From assembly GCA_050180235.1 (NCBI GenBank), contig JBFXEJ010000012.1, positions 21,437-85,436 of the forward strand: 64,000 nucleotides of DNA. The letters are read 5' to 3'. Numbering within the stretch: position 1 is the stretch's first letter; every line of letters begins with the position of its first letter. Both the position numbers and the translations under genes were made by a program. The DNA is from JAABRU01 sp050180235 (lineage in GTDB: Bacteria; Desulfobacterota; Desulfobacteria; Desulfobacterales; Desulfococcaceae). The notes beneath the pieces were generated by a model. It saw nothing but the letters and a program-made list of their open reading frames with translations, did not search any database and was not told the DNA's origin. This document shows, piece by piece, positions 16,640-26,100 of the stretch.

Positions 16640-18241
16640 ATGGAAGAAAAATTCCCGCCCGGAAACGGAAACAAAGATGATGACCGGCTTTTTTTTGCAG
16701 ATGAACCGCGGGAAACAGTTCCGGAGGTATTATCGGAACATCCGCCCTGGAAAGTCATCATAGCAGATGATGAACCGTCCGTGCATGACATCACAAAAAT
16801 TGTGATGGAAGATTATGTTTTTGAAAACCGTAAACCAGAGTTTATCAGTGCCTACTCCGGAGAGGAAACCAGAAAATGTATCCGGGAGCATCCGGATACG
16901 GCCATTATCCTGCTGGATGTGGTCATGGAGGAAAAAAACTCGGGACTGGAGGCGGTCCGTTACATCCGGGAGGAACTGGGCAACCGTTTTGTGCGCATCA
17001 TTCTGCGAACAGGTCAGCCGGGCGAGGCTCCGGAAAGTGAAATCATCACCAAATATGACATCAATGATTACAAAGAAAAAACCGAACTGACAGCGCAGAA
17101 ACTTTTCACCACAGTAACTTCCGCGCTGCGGGCCTACCGGGATCTGCGGGTGATAGAGAAAAACCGCAGGGGGCTGGAGCAGATTATTGAATCCTCAGCC
17201 CGTCTGTTTGAAATCCGTTCCCTGAAAAAATTCGCAAAAGGAGCGCTGACCCAGCTTGTTTCCATTCTGGGTCTGGATGAGACTTCCCTGTATTTTCAGA
17301 CAGACGGATTTACGGCCCTCAAAGAGGGGGAAAATGGGGATTTCCGCATTCTGGCGGCCACAGGCAAATTTGAGCAAAGCATAGGCTGCTCCATTCTGGA
17401 TGTGGTTTCCGAGGATGTGCGTCAGTATATGGTGCAGGCCATCTGTGAGGAAAAAAGTTTTTTCAGGGACAATTTTTTTATCGGTTATTTTCCGGCAAAA
17501 ACCGGTGGCAGGAAAATGCTTTATCTTTCCGGGTGCCGGAACCTGACAGAAACGGATCGGGATCTGATCCGGGTTTTTTCCACCAATCTGGCCATTGCCT
17601 TTGACAATATTTTTCTCAACCGGGAAATTGTGGAAACCCAGAAAGAGGTTGTTCTTACCCTGGGCGAAGTAGTGGAAACCCGTTCAAAAGAGACGGCCAA
17701 TCATGTGCACCGGGTTGCCGAGTATTCCTTTCTTCTGGCAGTAAAGGCCGGACTGGGAATTACAGCGGCCAAACTTATCCGCATGGCATCTCCTTTGCAT
17801 GACATCGGCAAGGTGGGCATTCCTGATGCCATTCTGCTGAAAAAAGAAAAACTCACTCCGGAGGAGTTTGATCTGATCAAGACCCATGTAAGCATCGGAT
17901 ATGATATTCTGAAAAATTCCCACAGGGAAATCATGCAGGCCGCAGCCGTCATCGCGCAGCAGCACCATGAACGCTGGAACGGACAGGGATACATGCAGGG
18001 ACTGAAAGGGGAGGAGATTCACATATACGCGAGAATCACCACACTGGCCGATATTTTTGATGCCCTGAGCAATATCCGGAGTTACAAAGATGCCTGGAAA
18101 CCTGAACGAATTCTGAACTATTTCCGGAATGAGCGGGAGAAGATATTTGATCCGGCACTGACAGACATTTTCCTCAAAAACGCGGAGGAATTTTTTGCCA
18201 TCAAACAGAAATATGCGGCACAGAAAAGCGGCTGCCGCTGA
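16640..18241 (+). CDS. response regulator with HD-GYP-type output domain
   Basis: The 533-residue protein starts at MEEKFPPGNG, 8 bp after the kinase stop codon; a longer frame inside the kinase gene is rejected because it has no family similarity there. The receiver domain (about 35-165) has the acidic pocket ADDEPS and phospho-acceptor Asp93 (IILLDVVMEE). A middle DUF3369-like/GAF-type region spans about 190-335. The HD-GYP domain (about 340-520) shows HDIGKVGIPD (His387, Asp388) and HHERWNGQGYM, in which the usual GYP Pro is Met452. HD-GYP enzymes hydrolyse cyclic di-GMP, or cGAMP in some species; metal ligands appear intact, while the Pro to Met change may affect partner binding. It is a candidate input to the c-di-GMP riboswitches at 22.9 and 30.0 kb. 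Confidence 0.9.
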   Translation: MEEKFPPGNGNKDDDRLFFADEPRETVPEVLSEHPPWKVIIADDEPSVHDITKIVMEDYVFENRKPEFISAYSGEETRKCIREHPDTAIILLDVVMEEKNSGLEAVRYIREELGNRFVRIILRTGQPGEAPESEIITKYDINDYKEKTELTAQKLFTTVTSALRAYRDLRVIEKNRRGLEQIIESSARLFEIRSLKKFAKGALTQLVSILGLDETSLYFQTDGFTALKEGENGDFRILAATGKFEQSIGCSILDVVSEDVRQYMVQAICEEKSFFRDNFFIGYFPAKTGGRKMLYLSGCRNLTETDRDLIRVFSTNLAIAFDNIFLNREIVETQKEVVLTLGEVVETRSKETANHVHRVAEYSFLLAVKAGLGITAAKLIRMASPLHDIGKVGIPDAILLKKEKLTPEEFDLIKTHVSIGYDILKNSHREIMQAAAVIAQQHHERWNGQGYMQGLKGEEIHIYARITTLADIFDALSNIRSYKDAWKPERILNYFRNEREKIFDPALTDIFLKNAEEFFAIKQKYAAQKSGCR

Positions 18242-18357
18242 AAACCGGTTCACAGCCATGTTGGACTTTGCAGGATAAAAACTGAATTTTTTAAACATTC
18301 ATATCTTCTATAACAGCGAAGTTGCCCATCTGCTGCCCGAACCCTGAACGGAGCATC

Positions 18358-19653
18358 ATGAAAATACTGCTTATCAATCCGCCCAACAGCGGAAAAAGCA
18401 TACCCGAAGAACAGTACGGCATCAAAAACATGCGCCTGATTTTCCGGGGAGAACCTTTGGCATTGGAAGTGCTGGCAGGCAATCTGGAAGGCCATGAAGT
18501 CCGTATCACGGATCTCAAGGCCGAGCCGGATTCCCTTTGGAAGGATTACGAAGAATTTCAGCCTGATCTTGCTGGCATTACCGGCATGACCTGCGAAGCC
18601 AATGCTGTGCTGCAAATTGCACAGGATTTGAAAAAACGATCTGATCTGCCCGTAGTGGTCGGCGGATACCATGCGTCCTGTGATGCCCGGTATTTCAACC
18701 GGGAATATATTGATTATGTGGTCATCGGCATTGGAAAATCCAGTTTCCGGGAACTGGTCAATGCTTTGGAAAAAGGGGAAAAATCCCCGGATATTCCCGG
18801 CATTGCCCGGACAAATCCGGGTAGAGATTTGCATTTCACTCCGCGCAACTATTCCCGCGCAGATTTGGCAGATCATGCGGCTCCCCGTTATGATTTGGTG
18901 GAAAAACACCGGGACAAATATGTCATGAGCGGCGTGGGCGGAAAAATGGGATTTGTGGCCTCTGCCTTTGGATGCACCCATCACTGCTCTTTCTGCTGTG
19001 TTCCCAATCTGACTGGCGGAAAATACCTGAGTCACAGCGCGGACGCTGTGCTGCGGGATATGCAAATGATTGGGAATATTCCGCTCATCCGGCTGGTGGA
19101 TGCCAATACCTTTGGCAATCCAAAACTGGCAGAGGAACTTGGACAGCGCATACTGGAGTCCGGCATGAAAAAGCGCATTGTTGCGGATGTTCGCTCTGAT
19201 ACAGTCATCCGGCATCCGGAGCTGTTCCGGCTGTGGAAGCAGGCCGGGCTGGAAACAGCCGTGATCGGTCTGGAAGAGGTCAGTGATGCGCGTTTGACAG
19301 ATTACAACAAAAAAAATGCAGTGCAGACCAATATTGCGGCAATGGAATTTCTCAAAGAACTGGGAATACGCATTATCGGGGATTTTATTGTATCACCGGA
19401 TTATACCAATGAGGATTTTGATGCTCTGGAAAATTTCATAGAAAATCATCCCATTGATCTGCCACTGCCTTCCATACTGACGCCGCTTCCCGGAACGCCT
19501 TTGTATGAACAGAGGAAAGAACAGATTGTAATTGCTGATTTGGATTATTACACCTTTCTCAACGCAGTCCTTCCCACCCGGATGGAAGAAAGGGAATTTT
19601 ACGAAACCTATTCCGCACTTCTGGAAAAATGTATCCGGCATGTGCGTCATTAA
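18358..19653 (+). CDS. cobalamin-binding radical SAM protein
   Basis: The 431-residue protein starts at MKILLINPPNSGKS, the conserved beginning of B12-binding radical SAM proteins; an in-frame ATG 36 bases upstream is less likely. The N-terminal Rossmann-like cobalamin domain is about 1-140, with LAGITGMTCEAN and LPVVVGGYHAS. The radical SAM domain has the CxxxCxxC cluster at Cys206, Cys210 and Cys213 (GCTHHCSFCC). Later LPSILTPLPGTPLYEQ is typical of the family. Members perform methylations, cyclisations or other radical reactions, and the substrate cannot be read from sequence. It lies upstream of a KAS III-like gene with a repeat element between them, so a shared pathway is possible but unproven. 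Confidence 0.88.
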   Translation: MKILLINPPNSGKSIPEEQYGIKNMRLIFRGEPLALEVLAGNLEGHEVRITDLKAEPDSLWKDYEEFQPDLAGITGMTCEANAVLQIAQDLKKRSDLPVVVGGYHASCDARYFNREYIDYVVIGIGKSSFRELVNALEKGEKSPDIPGIARTNPGRDLHFTPRNYSRADLADHAAPRYDLVEKHRDKYVMSGVGGKMGFVASAFGCTHHCSFCCVPNLTGGKYLSHSADAVLRDMQMIGNIPLIRLVDANTFGNPKLAEELGQRILESGMKKRIVADVRSDTVIRHPELFRLWKQAGLETAVIGLEEVSDARLTDYNKKNAVQTNIAAMEFLKELGIRIIGDFIVSPDYTNEDFDALENFIENHPIDLPLPSILTPLPGTPLYEQRKEQIVIADLDYYTFLNAVLPTRMEEREFYETYSALLEKCIRHVRH

Positions 19654-19705
19654 GGGATTTGAAAACTGCTGATATACCGGTTTCAGTGTTCAGATTTCAG
19701 CGTTC

Positions 19706-19824
19706 ATACCATTACTTAGAACATTTGATGATGCAGCCACGAATTGCACGAATTATGTTTTGTGTAATTCGTGCAGATTCGTGTCATTCGTGGCTATACT
19801 GTCAAATCTTCTGAGTAATGGTAT
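19706..19824. repeat. 119-bp MITE-like element with ATACCATTACTTAGAA ends
   Basis: The ends ATACCATTACTTAGAACATT and its near inverse ending TGAGTAATGGTAT bound a core containing GCCACGAATTGCACGAATTA and its reverse, which resembles the hairpin at 9601. It occupies much of the gap between the radical SAM gene and the KAS III-like gene. Confidence 0.65.
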
Positions 19825-19936
19825 CAGGTTTCAGTGTTCGGTGTTCAATATCTGTCCCTGACACCCGAAACCTGACACCTGAACACAGGCGGTACTTTAA
19901 GAAGTTTAATTTCCCTAAAATCAGGAAAGATCATTT

Positions 19937-21088
19937 ATGGATGTTTTTATCAATGATGTGTCCGCATTTATGCCCAATGCGGCTGTTACAAATGATGAAA
20001 TTGAAAATGTGCTGGGAAAGATTCAGAATATATCCTCCAAAGCCCGTCAGATTGTTCTGAAAAACAACAAAATCAGAACCCGTTACTACGCGATTGATCC
20101 GGTAACTGGAAAACTGACCCACAGCAACGCGCAGCTCACAGCCGAAGCAGTGCGCAGACTCCGTCCCTGTGCGGATTTCTGCACAGAACAGATACAATGC
20201 CTGGCCTGCGGCACTTCCACTCCGGATTTGCTTCTTCCCGGACACGGCCTTATGGTGCTGGGAGAACTCGGAATTGCGGAATGCGATGCAGTCACAACTG
20301 GCGGCATCTGCGTTTCCGGCATGAGCGCGCTGAAATACGCATGGATGAATGTGGCCTGCGGCATATCTGAAAATGCGGTCGCGACAGGCTCGGAACTGGC
20401 CTCGTCCTATACACGGGCAAAATTTATGAATCCGTATATTTCAGATCCGGACGGAACCGGAGGATTGGAAAAACAGCCCATCCGTGCCTTTGATGCGGAT
20501 TTTCTGCGCTGGATGCTCTCAGACGGCGCAGGCGCGGCCTTTGTTTCCGCAAAACCCAACCCGGATCGCATTTCCCTGAAAATTGAGTGGATTGAGCATA
20601 TTTCCCTTGCAGGAAAACTGGAAACCTGCATGTATGGCGGGGGTGTGAAAAAAGAGAACGGCAGCATAACCGGCTGGAGGGAAACAGAAAATATTCCCGA
20701 AGAGCAGAAACCCTGGCTGTTTTCCATCCGGCAGGACATTCGCCTGCTGGACAGGGAAATCATTGCCAGCATGGGAAAAGTCCTGTCCCGCATTGCGGAA
20801 AAACGTGATCTGCGCCCGGAAACCGTGGATCATTTTCTGCCCCATTATTCATCGCATTATTTCCGGCAGAAATTTTTTGATGAAATGCAGCGCATCGGTT
20901 TTGGTATTGGCTATGAAAAATGGTTTACCAACCTTGCGGAAAAAGGCAATACCGGCAGCGCTGCCATGTATATCATTCTGGAGGAAATCTTTCACTCCGG
21001 CAGTCTGAAACCGGGTGAAAAAATGCTCTGCTTTATCCCGGAAAGCGGGCGTTTTTCCCACTGTTTTATGCTGCTGACAGTGGTATAG
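19937..21088 (+). CDS. beta-ketoacyl-ACP synthase III-like protein
   Basis: The 383-residue thiolase-fold protein is of the KAS III type. The expected Cys-His-Asn triad is visible: Cys125 in TGGICVSGMSAL, His303 in LPHYSSHYF and Asn338 in KGNTGSAAMYI. It therefore should carry out a decarboxylative Claisen condensation or an acyl transfer on a thioester. The N-terminus (MDVFINDVSAFMPNAAVTND) and the insertions differ from housekeeping FabH, suggesting a specialised role such as aryl-polyene, flexirubin-like or other secondary lipid synthesis; this is inference. No acyl carrier protein gene is adjacent. Confidence 0.82.
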   Translation: MDVFINDVSAFMPNAAVTNDEIENVLGKIQNISSKARQIVLKNNKIRTRYYAIDPVTGKLTHSNAQLTAEAVRRLRPCADFCTEQIQCLACGTSTPDLLLPGHGLMVLGELGIAECDAVTTGGICVSGMSALKYAWMNVACGISENAVATGSELASSYTRAKFMNPYISDPDGTGGLEKQPIRAFDADFLRWMLSDGAGAAFVSAKPNPDRISLKIEWIEHISLAGKLETCMYGGGVKKENGSITGWRETENIPEEQKPWLFSIRQDIRLLDREIIASMGKVLSRIAEKRDLRPETVDHFLPHYSSHYFRQKFFDEMQRIGFGIGYEKWFTNLAEKGNTGSAAMYIILEEIFHSGSLKPGEKMLCFIPESGRFSHCFMLLTVV

Positions 21089-21358
21089 AATTGCTGTTTC
21101 TGCATTTTCTGTTTCCCGCAGAGGACACAGAGAGTTAAAAAATTTCTGTTATTCCGGGCATGAAACATACAAAGGTGGGCAAGGTTTTTTGTGTCAGCCT
21201 GCCATCAGATGGCGGACAGCATTCCGCGTTTGCCCATTCTGCCAACTGAATTTCGGACAGAGAAAAATTCTGTAAAAACTCTGCCTTACTCTGCGGTTAA
21301 AAAACAGACTGTCAACAGGTTTGAGCCATCATCAAACAAATAAAAACAGGAGGATATT

Positions 21359-22465
21359 ATGGAAAGCAAGGTATGGTTTACGGATCTGCGCACCACACCA
21401 AAGGAAAATCTCTATCAGAAATTGCGAAAACTCATGGAAGCGGCCGGAATACAGGATGTTTTTGAAAAAAGGGATCTGGTTGCGATCAAACTCCATTTCG
21501 GGGAACTGGGAAACACGGCCTATATCCGGCCTGTGTTTCTGCGCCAGATTGCGGATCGCATCAAAGAACTGGGCGGAAATCCCTTTCTCACAGATGCCAA
21601 CACTCTGTACGCGGGAACCCGCAGTGATGCGCCGAATCATCTTCATACAGCCATTCAGAACGGTTTTTCCTATGCTGTGGTCGGGGTTCCTCTGGTGATT
21701 GCAGACGGTTTGCGGGGAAAATCTGAAACTGCTGTCGCCATCAGCCGCAAACATTTCAGAGAGGTGTATATCGCAAAGGAAATTGATCAGGCTGATGCAT
21801 TTGTTTCTGTGGCACATTTCAAGGGGCATGAACTTGCGGGTTTTGGCGGGGCCATCAAAAACACAGGCATGGGCAGCGCGTCCCGCAGGGGAAAACTGGC
21901 GCAGCATTCCACTGTATCGCCCCATATCAATGAGGAAAAATGTATCGGCTGCGGTGACTGCGCCGAACACTGTTCCCAGTCTGCGCTTTCTCTCAAAGAT
22001 GAAAAAGCCGTGATGGATACAGAAAAATGTATCGGCTGCGGTGAGTGCATTCTGATCTGTCCCAACTCTGCCATTGAAATCCAATGGGATCAGACCATAC
22101 CGGTATTTTTGGAAAAAATGGCGGAATACACCGAAGGCGTGCTGAAAAACAAAAAAGACAAAGCCTTTTTTATCAATTTCATCACCAGTGTATCCCCGGC
22201 CTGTGACTGTTACGGCTATAACGACGCTGCCATTGTCAGAGACATCGGCATAGTGGCCTCCAAAGACCCGGTGGCCATTGATCAGGCTTCGGTTGATCTG
22301 GTAAATGCGGAACAGGGACTTCCCGGAACCTGTCTGGAAAGTCATCTCAAACCCGGAGAGGACAAATTCAGGGGCATTTATCCCAGGGTAGACTGGGCTG
22401 TTCAACTGGATTACGCGGAAAAACTCGGTCTTGGAACCCGGAAATACCGGCTGGATAAAATATAG
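21359..22465 (+). CDS. DUF362 protein with 2x[4Fe-4S] ferredoxin domain
   Basis: The 368-residue protein starts after a clear AGGAGGATATT ribosome binding site. The DUF362 part includes VAIKLHFGELGNTAYIRP, FLTDANTLYAGTRSDA and HFKGHELAGFGGAIKNTGMG. A ferredoxin insert around residues 195-240 holds two four-cysteine motifs, CIGCGDCAEHC and CIGCGECILIC, for two [4Fe-4S] clusters. The C-terminus returns to DUF362 with DIGIVASKDPVAIDQAS. Such proteins are common in anaerobes and probably work in electron transfer or cofactor metabolism, but no reaction is established. It follows the KAS III-like gene with a 270-bp gap that holds only decayed repeats. Confidence 0.88.
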   Translation: MESKVWFTDLRTTPKENLYQKLRKLMEAAGIQDVFEKRDLVAIKLHFGELGNTAYIRPVFLRQIADRIKELGGNPFLTDANTLYAGTRSDAPNHLHTAIQNGFSYAVVGVPLVIADGLRGKSETAVAISRKHFREVYIAKEIDQADAFVSVAHFKGHELAGFGGAIKNTGMGSASRRGKLAQHSTVSPHINEEKCIGCGDCAEHCSQSALSLKDEKAVMDTEKCIGCGECILICPNSAIEIQWDQTIPVFLEKMAEYTEGVLKNKKDKAFFINFITSVSPACDCYGYNDAAIVRDIGIVASKDPVAIDQASVDLVNAEQGLPGTCLESHLKPGEDKFRGIYPRVDWAVQLDYAEKLGLGTRKYRLDKI

Positions 22466-22975
22466 CGGTTTGGGCCCGTTCATCCCTACTGTCTGATGCT
22501 GCGCAACACCGTAATATCCGCGAAAGCCGGTACCGTTCGGCTGATTTTACTCTTAGGTGATTTCCGGAAAAGAATATACCGCCAAAGTATCAAAAGCTTC
22601 CAGCTTTTGCCCTGTGCCTGTGAACTGAGATGGTATATTTATTTTCATAAATCACCTTAAGCCCAGAACTGCCTGAAATTAATGAATTCCGCTTTATTCC
22701 GGAATGACGGTGAATACAGTAATCTGCTGATTTTTGAAAGGTCTGCGTAGCATCAGTGCAATAATTCCGGTGTGGGAAATGGGAAAAAACTTGCTTTTTG
22801 TATTTTATTTCTGCATAGTCAAATCAGACTGCCTGTTGGGGACTGCAAGTTTCTGTAAAATTTCACATAACAGTTTTGTTTCCGGATAATCCGGGTTCTG
22901 ATGTTTTCTGAGGGATGCGTTTTTTTTATTCCGCATCCGGATTATCTGCGGAATATATGTCACAGATTTTTTAAA
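22466..22975. other. intergenic region with one MITE and a small inverted repeat before a riboswitch
   Basis: No supported gene. It contains the MITE at 22554-22659. A TTCCGCA...TGCGGAA inverted repeat (22929-22953) lies about 25 bp upstream of the riboswitch aptamer, and could be an operator or promoter part. A short minus-strand open frame (22805-22990) runs into the aptamer and is not believed. Confidence 0.4.
22554..22659. repeat. MITE, AGGTGATTT family, copy 3 (inverted relative to copies 1 and 2)
   Basis: It starts TAGGTGATTTCCGGAAAAG and ends TTTTCATAAATCACCTTA. The inner part carries the reverse complement of the CCGGTTCAGTTCACAG-type core of copies 1 and 2 in diverged form (GTGAACTGAGATGG). 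It lies downstream of the DUF362 gene. Confidence 0.7.
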
Positions 22976-23070
22976 ATCAGCAAAGGCCAAACCCGCCGGA
23001 AGACGGGGACGGAAAGCCGCGGGTCCGAAACGGACTGAGATATCTGATTTGAAGGATAGCCGGGCTGCCT
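22976..23070 (+). ncRNA. GEMM-I (cyclic di-GMP-I type) riboswitch, copy 1
   Basis: The core motifs of the family are present in order: GCAAAGGCCAAACC, a P2 hairpin with a GGAA (GNRA) loop, GGGGACGGAAAGCC, a variable P3 arm, and GGATAGCCGGGCTGCC. CAGC at the 5' end can pair with GCTG near the 3' end to close P1. The third base before AAACC (22986) is G, as in the c-di-GMP-binding Vibrio Vc2 RNA (G20), not A as in Geobacter cGAMP aptamers, so c-di-GMP is the predicted ligand. The 3' strand overlaps the left arm of an intrinsic terminator, which makes an ON switch likely. The gene for the FG-GAP/caspase/dockerin protein starts 130 bp downstream. Confidence 0.85.
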
Positions 23071-23094
23071 GACACAGGGCAGTCCGGCTTTTTG
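23058..23094 (+). terminator. riboswitch-controlled intrinsic terminator, copy 1
   Basis: AGCCGGGCTGCC pairs with GGCAGTCCGGCT and is followed by TTTTTG. The left arm is the last part of the GEMM aptamer, so aptamer folding and terminator folding exclude each other. Confidence 0.8.
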
Positions 23095-23199
23095 TTTACA
23101 GGGAAGTCTTTATTCTGGTTGTTGGGTTAAGCTTGGTTATTGAGCTTGCCGAAATACGCTAACCAATCTGTTTTTTTGAAAAACGAAAGGAGGAGAAAT

Positions 23200-26100
23200 A
23201 TGAAAGTATCAGAATTGACCATCGGTATGGCAGACAGAAAAATTACCTCTCCTAACATTTTGAAAAGTTGGGTATCCGTTAATCATGCTTGGCCCAACAC
23301 CGCCATGATTTCAGTAAAATTCTGTGTGGTGGGAATGTTCCTTCTTCTGGTGATTCTGCCGACCTCTTGGGCTTTGGAAGTTCCGTTTTCAAGCAGGAAA
23401 ACCATTGACGGGAATTTTAATATTAACAGTATGCATGCTGCGGACGTAGACGTTGACGGGGATACGGACTTGATCGGGGCTGCACATGAAGCTGATGAAA
23501 TAGCTTGGTGGGAAAACTCTGCAGGCAATGGCTCTGCATGGACAAAACATATTGTTGATGACAGTTTTGATGCTGATATCATTTATGCTGCAGATGTGGA
23601 CGGAGACGGAGATACGGACGTGCTCGGCTCTGGATATTTTGCTGACGAAATAGACTGGTGGGAAAACACAGCCGGGAATGGCTCTGCATGGATAAAACAT
23701 ACTGTTGACGACAGTGTTGATGCTGATATCATTTATGCTGCAGATGTGGACGGAGACGGAGATACGGACGTGCTCGGCACAGAATATCATGATGGGATAG
23801 ACTGGTGGGAAAACACAGCCGGGAATGGCTCTGCATGGATAAAACATACTGTTGACGACAGTGTTGATGCTGATATCATTTATGCTGCAGATGTGGACGG
23901 AGACGGAGATACGGACGTGCTTGGCACAGAATATCATAATGATGGGATAGACTGGTGGGAAAACACTGCCGGAAACGGCTCTGCATGGACAAAACACACT
24001 GTTTTTGACGGTGCTTATGTTAACAATGTTTATGCTGCGGATGTGGACGGAGACGGAGATACGGACTTGATCGGTGTTCTCGGCACTTCAGTTTTTTATG
24101 TTGATGAAATAGTCTGGTGGGAAAATACTGCCGGAAATGGTTCTGCATGGACAAAACACACTGTTGACGACAAGTTTAGCGGTGCAGAGAGCGTTTGTGC
24201 TGCGGACATGGACGGTGACGGAGATAGGGACTTGATCGGGGCTGCATCTGATGCTGATGAGATAGCCTGGTGGAAAAATACTGCCGGAAATGGCTCTGTA
24301 TGGGAAAAGCACAGTATAGATCCCAGTTTTAAATCTGCACAAATTGTTTATACTGCGGATGTGGATGGTGACGGTGATATGGACGTGCTCGGCGCTGCAT
24401 GGTCTTCGTTTAATGGGTCTATCTATAATGAGGCGTTAGCATTGTGGGAAAATAACCTAATAGGGGCTTCTCCCATACTTATCAAAGAGTTTTCACTTGA
24501 CAATATAACCAGCATTTATGCTGCGGACGTAGACAGTGACGGAGATATAGACATGTTCAGTGCTGCATCTGATGCTGATGAGATAGCCTGGTGGGAAAAC
24601 ACTGCCGAAAATGCTTCTGTATGGGCAAAGCACACCGTTGTCAACAGTTTTGACGGTGTAAATAGTGTCTATGCTACAGACCTAGATGGAGACGGTGATA
24701 CTGATGTACTCGGCGCTGCATCTTATGCTGATGAGATAGCCTGGTGGGAGAATACTGCCGGAAATGGTTCCGCATGGACAAAACACACTTTTGACGGCAG
24801 TTTTGATTTTGCAAGAAGCGTTTATGCTGCGGATGTAGACGGTGACGGGGATACGGACGTGCTCGGTTCTTCTGCTGACGAGATAGCCTGGTGGGAGAAT
24901 ACTGCCGGAAATGGTTCTGCATGGACAAAACACACTGTTGTCGGCAGTTTTGATGGTTGCTCCGAAAACATTTATGCTGCGGATGTAGACGGTGACGGGG
25001 ATACTGACGTGCTCGGTACTTACGGTTCTTATTTTAACGAGATAGCCTGGTGGGAGAATACTGCCGGAAATGGTTCTGCATGGATAATGCACACGATACA
25101 AGACTGGTCTTTATTTGAGGTTTTCGAAGCCATTTATGCTGCGGACATGGATGGTGATGGGGATACAGACGTACTAGGCGCACCTGGATGTTATAGCGAG
25201 ATGGAGAAGGGAGGGAACAAGATAGTCTGGTGGGAAAACACTGCCGGAAACGGCTCTGCATGGATAAACCATACCATCTGTAACAGCTTTGATGGTGTAT
25301 TCAGTACTTATGCAGAGGATATGGATGGTGACGGAGATACGGACGTACTCGGAGCTGCGTCATTGGATGACGAGATCGCCTGGTGGGAAAATACAGATGG
25401 GAAAGGTTTCGCTTGGACAAAACAAACCGTTGACGATAATTTTGACGGAGCAAGGAGTGTTCTTACTGCGGACGTGGACGGTGACGGATTTACAGATATA
25501 ATCGGTGCGGCATCTGATGCTGACCGGATCTCCTGCTGGATAGCAGTACCCGGACAATTCGACATAACCACATCAAAAACTTCTCAACAATTTATCAGTG
25601 AAGGTAAAGAAGACGATGTATTAAAACTGGTATTCACCCATACAGGCAAAGCAGGCGATGTGGACAGTGAACTGTCGGAAATCGAACTTCTGCTGGAAGA
25701 ATCCCCCGGAGCGCCCATCAACTCGGTGCAGGCAGATGCCATCTTTGAAAGTATTTCCGTGTATATAGATGCTGACAGCAACGGTCAATTTTCCGTTGTT
25801 GACAAACCGGTGCTTATCCAAAGTACGTTTTCACTGACAGACGGAAAGCTGATACTCAAACTCAATCATTATGACGAAAACGTCAAAGTCTCCTATGGCT
25901 CACCCAAAACCTTTTTCATTGTCCCCAAACTCGCTTCGGATGCGTATTTCCAAACCCCGGATCAGTTCCATATCACCTTTCTTTCCGCCAAAGCCAAATA
26001 CCGGGATTATGATATTGAACTTTATCACAGCCACAAAAACAGATTCACACCTGTCCCCACCGGCATTATTCAAATCGGCGACTCTACACCGCCGGTCATC

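Noticed and set aside
22805..22990. Short minus-strand open frame of 61 codons.
   Set aside because: It starts inside the riboswitch aptamer, lacks a ribosome binding site and shows no family similarity.
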